From NCBI RefSeq assembly GCF_900188005.1, contig NZ_FZNR01000033.1, positions 1 through 64,000 of the forward strand: a DNA stretch of 64,000 bases, in the 5' to 3' direction. The translations under genes and the position numbers were made by a program. A model generated the notes under the pieces. The model ran no database searches, was not told where the DNA came from, and saw only the letters and a program-made list of their open reading frames with translations. Each line of letters begins with the position of its first letter. Within the stretch, counting starts at the first letter, position 1. Shown here one piece after another: positions 26,006-33,501 of this stretch. Source of the DNA: Actinoplanes regularis (GTDB lineage: Bacteria > Actinomycetota > Actinomycetes > Mycobacteriales > Micromonosporaceae).

Positions 26006-26086
26006 CGCCTGAAACAACCCGCTGACCGCCCCGGCGGCGACGCCCACACCGCCCGGACGACTCGCTGGGTTCCCGTCCCCGAGCGT

Positions 26087-26092
26087 TAGGCT
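26087..26092 (+). promoter_or_regulatory. -10 element of leaderless nitroreductase gene
   Basis: TAGGCT followed by 6 nt and ATG 26099, with no ribosome-binding sequence: the usual actinobacterial leaderless arrangement. Confidence 0.55.
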
Positions 26093-26098
26093 CTTCTC

Positions 26099-26743
26099 AT
26101 GATCAGTCCCGAGCCGCAGGACCTGAACCTGCTGGAGGCCCTGCACTCCACCCCGGCCCGCCGCTACCTCTCCACCGAGCCGATCGCCGACGACATCATC
26201 CGCGCGATCCTGGACGCCGCGGTCCGCGGCCCGTCCGGCGGCAACTACCAGGGCTGGGCCTGGATCGTGGTCCGCGACCCGGAGCTCAAGAAGCCGATCG
26301 CCGACTGGTACCGCGAGGGCTGGAACCGCCACTACGGCTCCCGCCGCGACGAGATCCTGAACGCCCCGGACGGCGGCCCGATGAGCAAGCGCAGCTTCCT
26401 CGCCGCCGACCACCTGGCCGCACACCTCGAGGAGGCTCCGGTCTGGATCGTCCCGGTCATGCTCGGCGCCGCGAAATCCACCAACCCGCGCCTCGGGTCA
26501 TCGATCTACGGGGCGGTCCAGCAGCTGATGCTGGCGGCCCGGGCGTACGGCCTGGGTTCGACTTTGACCACCCTGCACATCGGGCACGAGCAGGACGTCC
26601 GGCAGCTCCTCGGCCTGCCGGACGACGCCCTGACCATGGCGCTCATCCCGCTCGGCTACCCGGCCAAGGGCCGCTGGTCGCAGCCCAAGCGCCGCCCCCT
26701 GGACGAGGTCGTCTTCTTCGACCGCTACCAGTCCCCCGCCTAA
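26099..26743 (+). CDS. Nitroreductase family protein
   Basis: 214 aa. N-terminal FMN-binding signature STPARRYLSTEPIADDIIRAILDAAVRGPSGGNYQGWAWIVV fits the nitroreductase fold (Arg pair and SGGNxQ). IYGAVQQLMLAARAYGLGSTLTT and the final GYPAKGRW are typical of the C-terminal half. Likely an FMN-dependent NAD(P)H oxidoreductase of a nitro, quinone or similar compound; the substrate is open. It stands alone, with a leaderless promoter upstream and repeats on both sides. Confidence 0.9.
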   Translation: MISPEPQDLNLLEALHSTPARRYLSTEPIADDIIRAILDAAVRGPSGGNYQGWAWIVVRDPELKKPIADWYREGWNRHYGSRRDEILNAPDGGPMSKRSFLAADHLAAHLEEAPVWIVPVMLGAAKSTNPRLGSSIYGAVQQLMLAARAYGLGSTLTTLHIGHEQDVRQLLGLPDDALTMALIPLGYPAKGRWSQPKRRPLDEVVFFDRYQSPA

Positions 26744-26849
26744 CACCTCGCCCCCACACCTCCGCCAGTTCACCCCCCATCCGTATAGATCTTGGCGACC
26801 CACGCCCAAATACCAACTACAACTAGCCAAGATCGCATCAAAGCGTGGC

Positions 26850-27130
26850 CGGTCGGGCGAAGTGGGCCGGTCAAGGCGGCGTCGGCGGAAGACCGGAGCG
26901 CTGGCCGGTCGAGCGGAAGCAAGCCGGTCAAAGCAACACCGACAGAAGACCGAAGCACCGACCGGTCAGGCGGGTCAAAGCGGCGCCGGCGGAAGACCCG
27001 AGTACTGGCCGGTCGAGCGGAAGCAAGCCGGTCAAAGCAACACCGACAGAAGACCGAAGCACCGACCGGTCAGGCGGGTCAAAGCGGCGCCGGCGGAAGA
27101 CCCGAGTACTGGCCGGTCGGGCGGAAGCGG
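26850..27130. repeat. Two identical 104-bp tandem repeats spanning the 3' end of the HTH-citrate synthase gene
   Basis: Copies at 26911-27014 and 27015-27118 read identical by eye, beginning GAGCGGAAGCAAGCCGGTC and ending GTACTGGCCGGTC. A degenerate shorter copy precedes (about 26850-26910), and the next copy starts at 27119 inside the coding region. The stop codon of the minus-strand gene lies at 27079 inside the second copy. The rest of the 335-bp gap 26744-27078 shows nothing recognisable. Confidence 0.93.
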
Positions 27131-28452
27131 GCCGGACGGTTCGCGTACTCCTCGAGGGCGTGCGCGAGCCAGCCCGCGGTGCGGGCGACGGCGAAGATCG
27201 CCTCGCCGGCATCCGCCGGCATGTCGTGCCCCAGGGTGAGGGCCGCGAGCGCGAGGTCGATATTGGGCAGAATTCCCGATCTGGTACGTACGGCGTCCGC
27301 CAGCCCGGCCGCCGCCTCGCGTACCGGATGATCGCCGAGCAGGTCGAGCAGGACCGTCGCCCGCGGATCGCCGGACGGGTAGAGCGGATGACCGAAGCCA
27401 GGAATCCCGCCGCCGGAGCGGAGGTGCTCGGAGACGATCGCGACCGGATCCGCACCGTCGACCGCCCGGGCAAGCAGCGGGTAAACGTGTTCACTCGCGG
27501 CCCCGTGCAGCGGCCCGTCAAGAGCGGCGAGCCCGGCGCTGATCACCGCGTAGGGATGCGCGCGGGTCGAGGCTGCGACCCGCGCGGCCAGCGTCGACGC
27601 GGCGATGTCATGGTCGGCCAGCAGAATCAGAGCAACCTCCAGCATCCGCCGATCCTTTTCAGACATCGGCCGTTGGGTAAGACGCGGCCACAGCAGCTCG
27701 GCGAGCGACACCGGCCCAGCCTCGGAAGGCGCCACCTCGCCCCCGGAAGACACAGGCGCAGCCCCGAAAACCGCCGCCCCAACCCCAGAGGCCGCCGCCC
27801 CAACCCCGGGAGGCGCCACCTCGCCCCCGGAAGGCGCCAGGTCGGCCTCGGAAGGGACCGGCTCAGCGCCGGAAGGCACTGAAGCGCTCCCGAACGACCT
27901 CGAGACGCCCCCGGAAGATGCCGGGGGCTGCCCTCGCACCGGAAGCGCCGCCACCATCGTGCCGATCAGCGTGCGCCCGGTCGTCACGACCGCCACCGGG
28001 CTGGTGTCGAAGCGCAACGGATCCGCGGCGGCGATCGTCGCGACCGTGACCCGTAGCCGGTCGGCGAGCCGCGCTGACGCCGGAAGCAGCGCACCGACCC
28101 GCTCGGCGAGCTCCCGCAGTCCGGCGTCGACCCGGAACGGCGACGCCTGCGGCTCACTGGTCCAGAGCAGCCCGGCAACCTCCTCGTACGTCCGGGTCCG
28201 GGCCAGCTCGACGGCATCGTGACCGCGATAGAACAGCCCGCCGTCACGGATCAGGGTGATGCCGGTCTGGATGTTCGGGGTGGCCCGTTTCCGGCCGGCG
28301 ATCAGGGCGTCCACGTCGGCCTTGTCGAACAGGCTGCCCTTCCCGGCCGCGTTCCGGCGGCTGGGCAGCAGGCCCCGGCTCACGTACGCGTAGACCGTCG
28401 CGGGTTTGACGCCGAGCCGCTCGGCGACCTGCTCGGTGGTGAGGAGCCGCAT
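27079..28452 (-). CDS. Citrate synthase family protein with N-terminal HTH
   Basis: 457 aa. Residues 1-50 are an excisionase/MerR-like HTH (LLTTEQVAERLGVKPATVYAYVSRGLL). The citrate synthase fold follows (ITLIRDGGLFYRGHDAVELA; GPLHGAASEHVYPLL; GIPGFGHPLYPSGDPRA; GILPNIDLALAAL), keeping both active-site His and the Asp. About 70 residues near 175-245 are an inserted Ser/Gly/Pro/Glu/Val low-complexity repeat absent from ordinary members. The last residues (GQYSGLPPAPL) are encoded by the 104-bp repeat. HTH-citrate synthase fusions are known in actinobacteria. Divergent from a second citrate synthase 67 bp away, so it may bind that intergenic DNA in response to acyl-CoA or citrate-type ligands. 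Confidence 0.88.
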   Translation of the reverse strand: MRLLTTEQVAERLGVKPATVYAYVSRGLLPSRRNAAGKGSLFDKADVDALIAGRKRATPNIQTGITLIRDGGLFYRGHDAVELARTRTYEEVAGLLWTSEPQASPFRVDAGLRELAERVGALLPASARLADRLRVTVATIAAADPLRFDTSPVAVVTTGRTLIGTMVAALPVRGQPPASSGGVSRSFGSASVPSGAEPVPSEADLAPSGGEVAPPGVGAAASGVGAAVFGAAPVSSGGEVAPSEAGPVSLAELLWPRLTQRPMSEKDRRMLEVALILLADHDIAASTLAARVAASTRAHPYAVISAGLAALDGPLHGAASEHVYPLLARAVDGADPVAIVSEHLRSGGGIPGFGHPLYPSGDPRATVLLDLLGDHPVREAAAGLADAVRTRSGILPNIDLALAALTLGHDMPADAGEAIFAVARTAGWLAHALEEYANRPARFRPTGQYSGLPPAPL

Positions 28453-28519
28453 GTGCGCATCCTCTCATATTGACTGAATCAACATTGACCGGCCGTCGAT
28501 CAAGTCGAATCGTGAAGAC
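28453..28519. promoter_or_regulatory. Divergent promoter region between the two citrate synthase genes
   Basis: 67 bp, AT-richer than its surroundings. It contains TTGA-CTGAA-TCAA at 28470-28482, and ATTGAC occurs twice (28469 and 28484). The short inverted repeat may be the site of the HTH-citrate synthase protein. No clear -10 could be fixed. Confidence 0.4.
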
Positions 28520-29629
28520 ATGTTGACTGTCAATCCAGGACTCGCCGGTGTCGTCGCGTTCGACACCGAGATCGCCGAACCCGACCGCGACGGCGGCTCG
28601 CTCCGCTACCGCGGTGTCGACATCCGCTCCCTGGCCGGCCACGTCTCCTTCGCCGACGTCTGGGCCCTGCTCGCCGACGGCGCCTTCGACCGCGCGCTGC
28701 CACCCGCCGAGCCGTTCCCGATCCCGGTGCACTCCGGGGACGTCCGGGTCGACGCGCAGGCCGCCGTGTCGATGCTGGCACCGCACTGGGGTCTGCGGCA
28801 GCTGATCGACATCGACGACGTCCAGGCGCGCGACGACCTCGCCCGCACCTCGGTGATGATCCTTTCCTTCGTCGCCCAGGCCGCCCGCGGGCCGCGGCGG
28901 GCCGCCGTGCCGCAGCGTCTGGTCGACGCCGGCCGCAACGCCACCGAGCGCTTCATGATCCGCTGGCAGGGCGAACCGGATCCGCGACACGTCACGGCCC
29001 TCGACCGGTACTGGGTCTGCGCCGCCGAGCACGGCATGAACGCGTCCACGTTCACCGCCCGGGTAGTCGCCAGCACCGGCGCCGACGTCCCGGCCTGCAT
29101 GTCGGCGGCGATCTCGGCGCTCTCCGGCCCGCTGCACGGCGGCGCGCCGGCCCGGGTGCTCGGCATGATCGAGGCGGTGGAGCGGTCCGGCGACGCGCGG
29201 GCGTACGTGCGCCGTGTTCTCGACGGCGGCCAGCGGCTGATGGGTTTCGGTCACGCGGTCTACCGGGCCGAGGACCCGCGCGCCCGGATCCTGCGCGACG
29301 CGGCGTTCGAGTTGGGTGCGCCGCGCTTCGAGGTGGCCCGCGAGCTGGAGCTGGCGGCCCTGGCCGAGCTGCGGGAACGCAAGCCGGACCGGGTCCTGGA
29401 GACGAACGTCGAATTCTGGGCCGCGGTGGTCCTGGACTTCGCGGGCGTTCCGGCCGAGCTGTTCGCCTCGCTGTTCACCTGCGCCCGTACGGCCGGGTGG
29501 AGCGCCCACATCCTGGAGCAGAAGCGCCTCGGCAAGATCATTCGGCCGTCCGCGGACTATGTGGGGCCGGGCGCGCGGGAGGCCGCCGACCTTCCGGGCT
29601 GGGCAACGGCCGTGGAGCGCAACGCATGA
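28520..29629 (+). CDS. Citrate synthase (CitA-like)
   Basis: 369 aa, normal size for a short type II-like citrate synthase. Motifs: LRYRGVDIRSLAGHVSF, MNASTFTARVVASTGADV, GPLHGGAPARV and GFGHAVYRAEDPRA, giving both catalytic His. At the usual active-site Asp position it reads ETNVEFWAAVVL, with Glu; I believe this is common in the actinobacterial citrate synthase 2 group. Condenses acetyl-CoA (or a homologue) with oxaloacetate; 2-methylcitrate activity is possible. Its stop overlaps a micro-ORF start (ATGA). Confidence 0.92.
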   Translation: MLTVNPGLAGVVAFDTEIAEPDRDGGSLRYRGVDIRSLAGHVSFADVWALLADGAFDRALPPAEPFPIPVHSGDVRVDAQAAVSMLAPHWGLRQLIDIDDVQARDDLARTSVMILSFVAQAARGPRRAAVPQRLVDAGRNATERFMIRWQGEPDPRHVTALDRYWVCAAEHGMNASTFTARVVASTGADVPACMSAAISALSGPLHGGAPARVLGMIEAVERSGDARAYVRRVLDGGQRLMGFGHAVYRAEDPRARILRDAAFELGAPRFEVARELELAALAELRERKPDRVLETNVEFWAAVVLDFAGVPAELFASLFTCARTAGWSAHILEQKRLGKIIRPSADYVGPGAREAADLPGWATAVERNA

Positions 29630-29685
29630 GCGATCTTGCGAACAAATCGGTCAAGCGCCGGAGCGCAGCGGAGGTCACGGCATGA
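29626..29685 (+). CDS. Repeat-derived micro-ORF 1 (19 aa)
   Basis: Potential peptide MSDLANKSVKRRSAAEVTA. Its ATG overlaps the citrate synthase stop and its stop overlaps the next micro-ORF (ATGA both times). It shares the core S-D-L-A-x-K-S-V-x-R-R-S-A-A-E-V with micro-ORF 2. It ends with GGAGG-like sequence, as if it carried the ribosome site for the following start. Whether a peptide is made, or this is only a translational relay element, is unknown. Confidence 0.4.
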   Translation: MSDLANKSVKRRSAAEVTA

Positions 29686-29773
29686 GCAAGCTTGCAGGCA
29701 GAACGGTCAGAAGCCGTAGCAGCACGAGCGATCTTGCGAGCAAATCAGTCGGACGCCGGAGCGCAGCGGAGGT
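29628..29773 (+). repeat. 48-bp direct repeat, copies 98 bp apart
   Basis: 29628-29675 and 29726-29773, both GAGCGATCTTGCGA(A/G)CAAATC followed after a short variable part by GCCGGAGCGCAGCGGAGGT; about five mismatches. Each ends in GGAGGT, 6-7 nt before a start codon (ATG 29682 and TTG 29780). Confidence 0.85.
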
Positions 29774-29783
29774 GGCGGCTTGA
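29682..29783 (+). CDS. Repeat-derived micro-ORF 2 (33 aa)
   Basis: MSKLAGRTVRSRSSTS, then DLASKSVGRRSAAEVAA. Starts on the previous stop and ends on the TTG start of the methyltransferase (TTGA). Basic, small, no membrane segment. It could simply keep ribosomes moving from citrate synthase to the methyltransferase. Confidence 0.4.
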   Translation: MSKLAGRTVRSRSSTSDLASKSVGRRSAAEVAA

Positions 29784-30511
29784 GCACCGTGGACTTCGGA
29801 CGGACGGCGCAGGACTACGCCCGGCACCGGGCCGGCTTCCCACCCGCCCTGATGGACCGTCTCGGCGACGTCACCGGCCGAACCGTCCTGGATCTCGGCA
29901 CCGGAACCGGAAGCCTGGCCCGCCTGTTCGCCGCACGCGGCGCGATCGTGACCGGCCTCGATCCCTCCGAGGAGCTGCTGGAACAGGCCCGGCGCTCGAG
30001 CCCGGGCATCACCTACCTCCAGGGGACCGCCGAACGGACCGGCCTGCCGGACGCCGCCTTCGACGTGGTCAGCGCGGGCCAGTGCTGGCACTGGTTCCGC
30101 GCGGACGAGGCCGCCGCCGAGGTCCGCCGCCTGCTGCGCCCGGGCGGCCGGATCGTGATCGCCCACTTCGATTGGCTCCCGCTGCCCGGCACCGTGGTCG
30201 AGACGACCGAACGGCTGATCCTGGCCCACAACCCGTCGTGGCGGCTGGCCGGCGGCACCGGGATGTATCCGCGCTGGCTGACCGACCTGCGCGTGGCCGG
30301 TTTCCGGGACGTGGAGACGTTCTCGTTCGACGTCGACGTCCCCTACAGCCGCGAGGACTGGGTGGGCCGCATCCGTGCCAGCGCGGGCGTCGCGGCCAGC
30401 CTCCCGGCCCCCACCGTCGAGCGCTTCTCGGCCGAGCTGACCGCCCTGATCCCGTCGGCCGAACTCACCGTCCCGCACCGGGTCTGGGCGGTCGTGGCCC
30501 GCGCCGACTAA
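29780..30511 (+). CDS. Class I SAM-dependent methyltransferase
   Basis: 243 aa from TTG 29780, with GAGGTGG upstream and stop/start overlap with the preceding micro-ORF. SAM motif VLDLGTGTGSLARLFA at about residues 36-51, acidic Asp after beta2 (VTGLDPSEELLEQA), FDVVSAGQCWHWF and LLRPGGRIVIAHFDW: a UbiE/Methyltransf_11-like enzyme. The substrate cannot be predicted. Downstream of citrate synthase but not obviously linked to it in function. Confidence 0.9.
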   Translation: MSTVDFGRTAQDYARHRAGFPPALMDRLGDVTGRTVLDLGTGTGSLARLFAARGAIVTGLDPSEELLEQARRSSPGITYLQGTAERTGLPDAAFDVVSAGQCWHWFRADEAAAEVRRLLRPGGRIVIAHFDWLPLPGTVVETTERLILAHNPSWRLAGGTGMYPRWLTDLRVAGFRDVETFSFDVDVPYSREDWVGRIRASAGVAASLPAPTVERFSAELTALIPSAELTVPHRVWAVVARAD

Positions 30512-30514
30512 CGT
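30509..30514 (+). promoter_or_regulatory. -10 element of leaderless hypothetical gene
   Basis: TAACGT starts at the stop codon of the methyltransferase; 6 nt later GTG 30521 begins the next gene. No Shine-Dalgarno sequence is present. Confidence 0.5.
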
Positions 30515-30520
30515 CACCGC

Positions 30521-31105
30521 GTGTCCGACCTGCTCGAACGGTTGCTCGCCTCGGCCGAGTCCGCCACCATCCTGCGTTTCCTCGCCGACTTCGACGCGCT
30601 GGACGTGGACTCGGCCGCCGGGCCGACCGCACGCCTGTCGTCCGGCGCCGATCTGGAGCTAATCGCTCACTGCGGCGCCGGCGGCCGGTTCTTCCGGACG
30701 AAACCCGGAGGTCAGATCTGGTACGCGGATTCGGAAGGCAGCGCCGGCGTCATCGGCCCCGACCTGGAGACCGCCTTGGCGCTCCTGGTCGCCGCGCCGA
30801 ACTGGCACGACCTGCTCGGCTTCTCCGGTGGCGGCGACCTCCACGAGATGCGCCGCGCTCACGACCGTTTCGCCGCCGGCGTCCGGGAGGAGTACCCGGA
30901 TCTGGCCGAGGAGCAGGCCGCCGTCGTCGCCGAGCTGGGCCTGGTCCTGCCCGAGGACCCGGTGCGGGCGCTGTGGGCGGCCGTCCACGCGCGGGATCCG
31001 GAGGTCGTCTTCACCGACGTGGAGCTCGAGGAGTACGCCGAGGAGCCGTGGGACTCGCTGTTCGGCGCGCACACGATCGACCGCCTGCGAACCCGCCGGT
31101 CATGA
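30521..31105 (+). CDS. Hypothetical protein, acidic
   Basis: 194 aa from GTG 30521. Acidic, soluble and without signal peptide. An N-terminal helix (DLLERLLASAESATILRFLADFDAL) is followed by a beta region (ADLELIAHCGAGGRFFRTKPGGQIWYADSEGSAGVIGPDLETAL). Then come helices (WHDLLGFSGGGDLHEMRRA), and the end reads PWDSLFGAHTIDRLRTRRS. The middle recalls SMI1/KNR4-type small-domain proteins (surface for protein contacts, often immunity or regulatory), but I am not sure. Convergent with the ABC exporter gene, the stops overlapping in TCATGA. Confidence 0.75.
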   Translation: MSDLLERLLASAESATILRFLADFDALDVDSAAGPTARLSSGADLELIAHCGAGGRFFRTKPGGQIWYADSEGSAGVIGPDLETALALLVAAPNWHDLLGFSGGGDLHEMRRAHDRFAAGVREEYPDLAEEQAAVVAELGLVLPEDPVRALWAAVHARDPEVVFTDVELEEYAEEPWDSLFGAHTIDRLRTRRS

Positions 31106-32896
31106 GACCGATCGGCCCGCCAGCGCGAGGGTGGCGTAGCGGCCGCCGGCTTCGAGCAGGGTCTCGTGATCACCGGACTCCAGGATGCGGCCGTGGTCGA
31201 TCACCACGATCTGGTCGGCGTCGCGGACCGTGGAGAGGCGGTGGGCGATGGTGACCGTGGTGCGGCCCCGGGACAGCTCGTCGAAGGCCTGCTGGACGGC
31301 GCGCTCGGTCTCGTTGTCGAGGGCGCTCGTGGCCTCGTCGAGGACCAGGATGCGCGGGTCGCGCAGCAGGGTGCGGGCGATCGCGATCCGCTGCTTCTCC
31401 CCGCCGGAGAAACGGTGGCCGCGCGAGCCGACCATGGTGTCGTAGCCGTCGGGCAGGTCGGCGATCAGGTCGTGGATCTGGGCGGCCCGCGCCGCGGCGA
31501 CCAGTTCGTCGTCGGTGGCGTCCGGCTTGGCGTACCGCAGGTTCTCCCTGATCGTGGTGTGCAGCAGGTAGGTCTCCTGGCTGACCACGCCCACGATGGT
31601 CGACAGGTCGGTCAGGGCCAGGTCGCGCAGGTCGACGCCGTCGATCGTCACGTGGCCCGCGGTCGGGTCGTGGAGGCGGGCGATCAGGGCGGCGATCGTG
31701 CTCTTGCCCGAGCCGGTCTCGCCGACCAGCGCGAGCGAGCCGCCGGCGGGCACGTCCAGGTTCACGTCGGCGAGCGCGGACGACCTGTCGTCGTACGCGA
31801 AAGAGACGTTGTCGAACCGCAAGTGGCCGCGGACCTCGGGCAGACGGACCGGCCTGGCCGGGTCGGCGATCTCGACCGGCAGGTCGAGGTATTCGAAGAT
31901 CCGCGCGAACAGCGCCAGCGAACTGGTCATCGTCACGCTCACGTCGAGCAGGCTCATCAGCGGCCGGAACAGGTTGCCCTGCAGCGCGGTGAACGCCACC
32001 AGGGTCCCGATGCTCATCGCGCCGGCCGCGAACGGCAGCCCCGCGGCCAGGTAGATCGTCGCCGGGATCACCGCGAAGATGACGTTCATCGCGGCCATCC
32101 GCCAGCGTCCGGCCAGTTCGGAGCGCAGCTCCAGGTCGATCAGCCGGTTCGACGAGCCGGCGAAGCGGGCGATCTGCGCGGCGCCGGCGCCCATCGTCTT
32201 GCTGAGCTGGATGCCGTTGATCGACAGCCCCTCTTCGATGATCACGTTGAGCTCGGCCAGCTCGCGCTGGCGCTCCGTGGTGATCTTCTGGCGCATCCGG
32301 GCCACCCGGCGGGTCAGGTAGATCGCCGGTGGCAGCACGAGCAGCGAGATCAGGGTGAGTTGCCAGGTCAGCGCGATCATCGCGACGATGGTGGCGACCA
32401 CGGTGGTCAGGTTGGCGGCGATGCTGGTCGCGGTCGAGGTGACCACGGACTGCATGCCGCCGATGTCGTTGGTGATCCGCGACTGCACCTCTCCGGTGCG
32501 GGTGCGGGTGAAGAAGCCGACCGACTGCCGCTGCAGGTGGCTGAAGACGTCGACCCGCAGCCGGTGCATGACCCGCTGGCCGACGGTGGTGGAGATCCAC
32601 GTCTGCACCACGCCGAGCACGGACGTGATCGCGGCGACCACGATCATGCCGAGCACGAGCCGGACCAGCAGGCGCAGGTCGCCCTGCGGCAGGGCGACGT
32701 CGATGATCTCGCGGAGCAGGAACGGCGACGCCATGCCGAGCACGGACGCCACCACGATGATCGCCACGACCAGTGCGAGAGACCGGCGGTGACCGATGAA
32801 GAGCGCGCCGATGCGGCGCATCGAGACGGATCGGGCCTGCGCCCGCTCCGCTGGGGTCACGGTTCGTCCCGCGCCCCGTCCTTGACCTTGAGCCAA
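31100..32896 (-). CDS. ABC exporter, fused membrane and ATPase domains
   Basis: 598 aa from TTG 32896, backed by GAGGAAAGG 8 nt upstream; internal GTG 32860 is an alternative. Six transmembrane helices (about residues 30-320) precede the ATPase: Walker A VGETGSGKST, Q-loop SQETYLLHTT, signature FSGGEKQRIAIARTLL, Walker B ILVLDEATSALD, H-loop IAHRLSTV. A half-size multidrug/lipid exporter of the MsbA/LmrA type, acting as a homodimer unless another half is made elsewhere. The divergent MarR gene 101 bp away and the palindrome between them suggest drug- or metabolite-induced derepression. Confidence 0.94.
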   Translation of the reverse strand: MAQGQGRGAGRTVTPAERAQARSVSMRRIGALFIGHRRSLALVVAIIVVASVLGMASPFLLREIIDVALPQGDLRLLVRLVLGMIVVAAITSVLGVVQTWISTTVGQRVMHRLRVDVFSHLQRQSVGFFTRTRTGEVQSRITNDIGGMQSVVTSTATSIAANLTTVVATIVAMIALTWQLTLISLLVLPPAIYLTRRVARMRQKITTERQRELAELNVIIEEGLSINGIQLSKTMGAGAAQIARFAGSSNRLIDLELRSELAGRWRMAAMNVIFAVIPATIYLAAGLPFAAGAMSIGTLVAFTALQGNLFRPLMSLLDVSVTMTSSLALFARIFEYLDLPVEIADPARPVRLPEVRGHLRFDNVSFAYDDRSSALADVNLDVPAGGSLALVGETGSGKSTIAALIARLHDPTAGHVTIDGVDLRDLALTDLSTIVGVVSQETYLLHTTIRENLRYAKPDATDDELVAAARAAQIHDLIADLPDGYDTMVGSRGHRFSGGEKQRIAIARTLLRDPRILVLDEATSALDNETERAVQQAFDELSRGRTTVTIAHRLSTVRDADQIVVIDHGRILESGDHETLLEAGGRYATLALAGRSVS

Positions 32897-32945
32897 GAGC
32901 AGAACCTTTCCTCGTACGGGGGAAGCCTCCCGGCCTCCAATAAGC

Positions 32946-32958
32946 TGAGGTTACCTCA
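32946..32958. promoter_or_regulatory. Candidate MarR operator between exporter and regulator
   Basis: TGAGGT-T-ACCTCA, a perfect 13-bp palindrome in the divergent intergenic region, 50 nt upstream of the exporter start and 40 nt upstream of marR. Confidence 0.6.
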
Positions 32959-32985
32959 ACATGAGGGAGCAACGGTAATCGCTGT

Positions 32986-32991
32986 TATCTT
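32986..32991 (+). promoter_or_regulatory. -10 element of leaderless marR
   Basis: TATCTT followed by 6 nt and GTG 32998; no ribosome site. Confidence 0.5.
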
Positions 32992-32997
32992 GTTCCC

Positions 32998-33432
32998 GTG
33001 AAGGAAGAGCCGGAGTTCCCGGTGGAGACGGAGTCGCTGCACGAGGCGTTCTGGGCGGTCAGCCGCCGGATGCGCGAGCACGCCAAGCGGGAGATGGAGC
33101 CCTGGGGCATCGCCCCGTCGCAGTTCCGCGCGCTCAGCGCGCTGATGACCGACGGCGAGATGCGGCTCAGCGCCCTCGCCGAGCGCCTGCGGATCGCCGC
33201 ACGCTCGGCCACCGAGGTCGTCGACGACCTGGAGCGACGCGGCCTCGCCGAGCGCCGCCCGGACCCGGCCGACCGGCGCGCCACCCTGGTCGCCCTCACC
33301 GAACAGGGGCGCACCACGGGCGCGGAGATCCGGGCCGCCCGCTCCGCCGCCGGCGAACGCCTCTTCGCCACCCTCGACGAGTCCGACCGAGCGGCCCTTG
33401 CCCGCATCCTCCGCCAGCTCGCCGGCCGTTGA
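32998..33432 (+). CDS. MarR family transcriptional regulator
   Basis: 144 aa from GTG 32998. Winged HTH typical of MarR: PSQFRALSALMTDGEMRLSALAERLRIAARSATEVVDDLERRGLAERRPDPADRRATLVALTEQG. The Asp-Arg-Arg wing motif is intact. Divergent from the ABC exporter, which it probably represses together with itself through the palindrome at 32946-32958. The last 46 nt including the stop are duplicated in tandem just downstream. Confidence 0.93.
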   Translation: MKEEPEFPVETESLHEAFWAVSRRMREHAKREMEPWGIAPSQFRALSALMTDGEMRLSALAERLRIAARSATEVVDDLERRGLAERRPDPADRRATLVALTEQGRTTGAEIRAARSAAGERLFATLDESDRAALARILRQLAGR

Positions 33433-33496
33433 AATTGCCGGACCGAGCGGCCCTTGCCCGCAGCCGCCGCCAGCTCGCCGGCCGTTGAAATTGCCG
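33385..33496. repeat. 56-bp tandem duplication of the marR 3' end
   Basis: 33385-33440 and 33441-33496 (GACCGAGCGGCCCTTGCCCG ... TTGAAATTGCCG) differ at two positions. The first copy contains the final codons and the stop of marR; the second reproduces them, including TGA, outside the gene. Confidence 0.93.
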
Positions 33497-33501
33497 GCAG
33501 G

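Noticed and set aside
25719..26098. CRISPR or integron-type array
   Set aside because: 79-bp tandem copies with internal CCCGCTGACC repeats and no spacers or integrase.
26911..27118. CRISPR-like array
   Set aside because: Units are contiguous identical 104-bp tandem copies without unique spacers, and no cas genes are present.
29626..29783. Leader peptide or attenuator for the methyltransferase
   Set aside because: No hairpin/antiterminator pair or amino-acid run; the repeats are better explained as a junction element.
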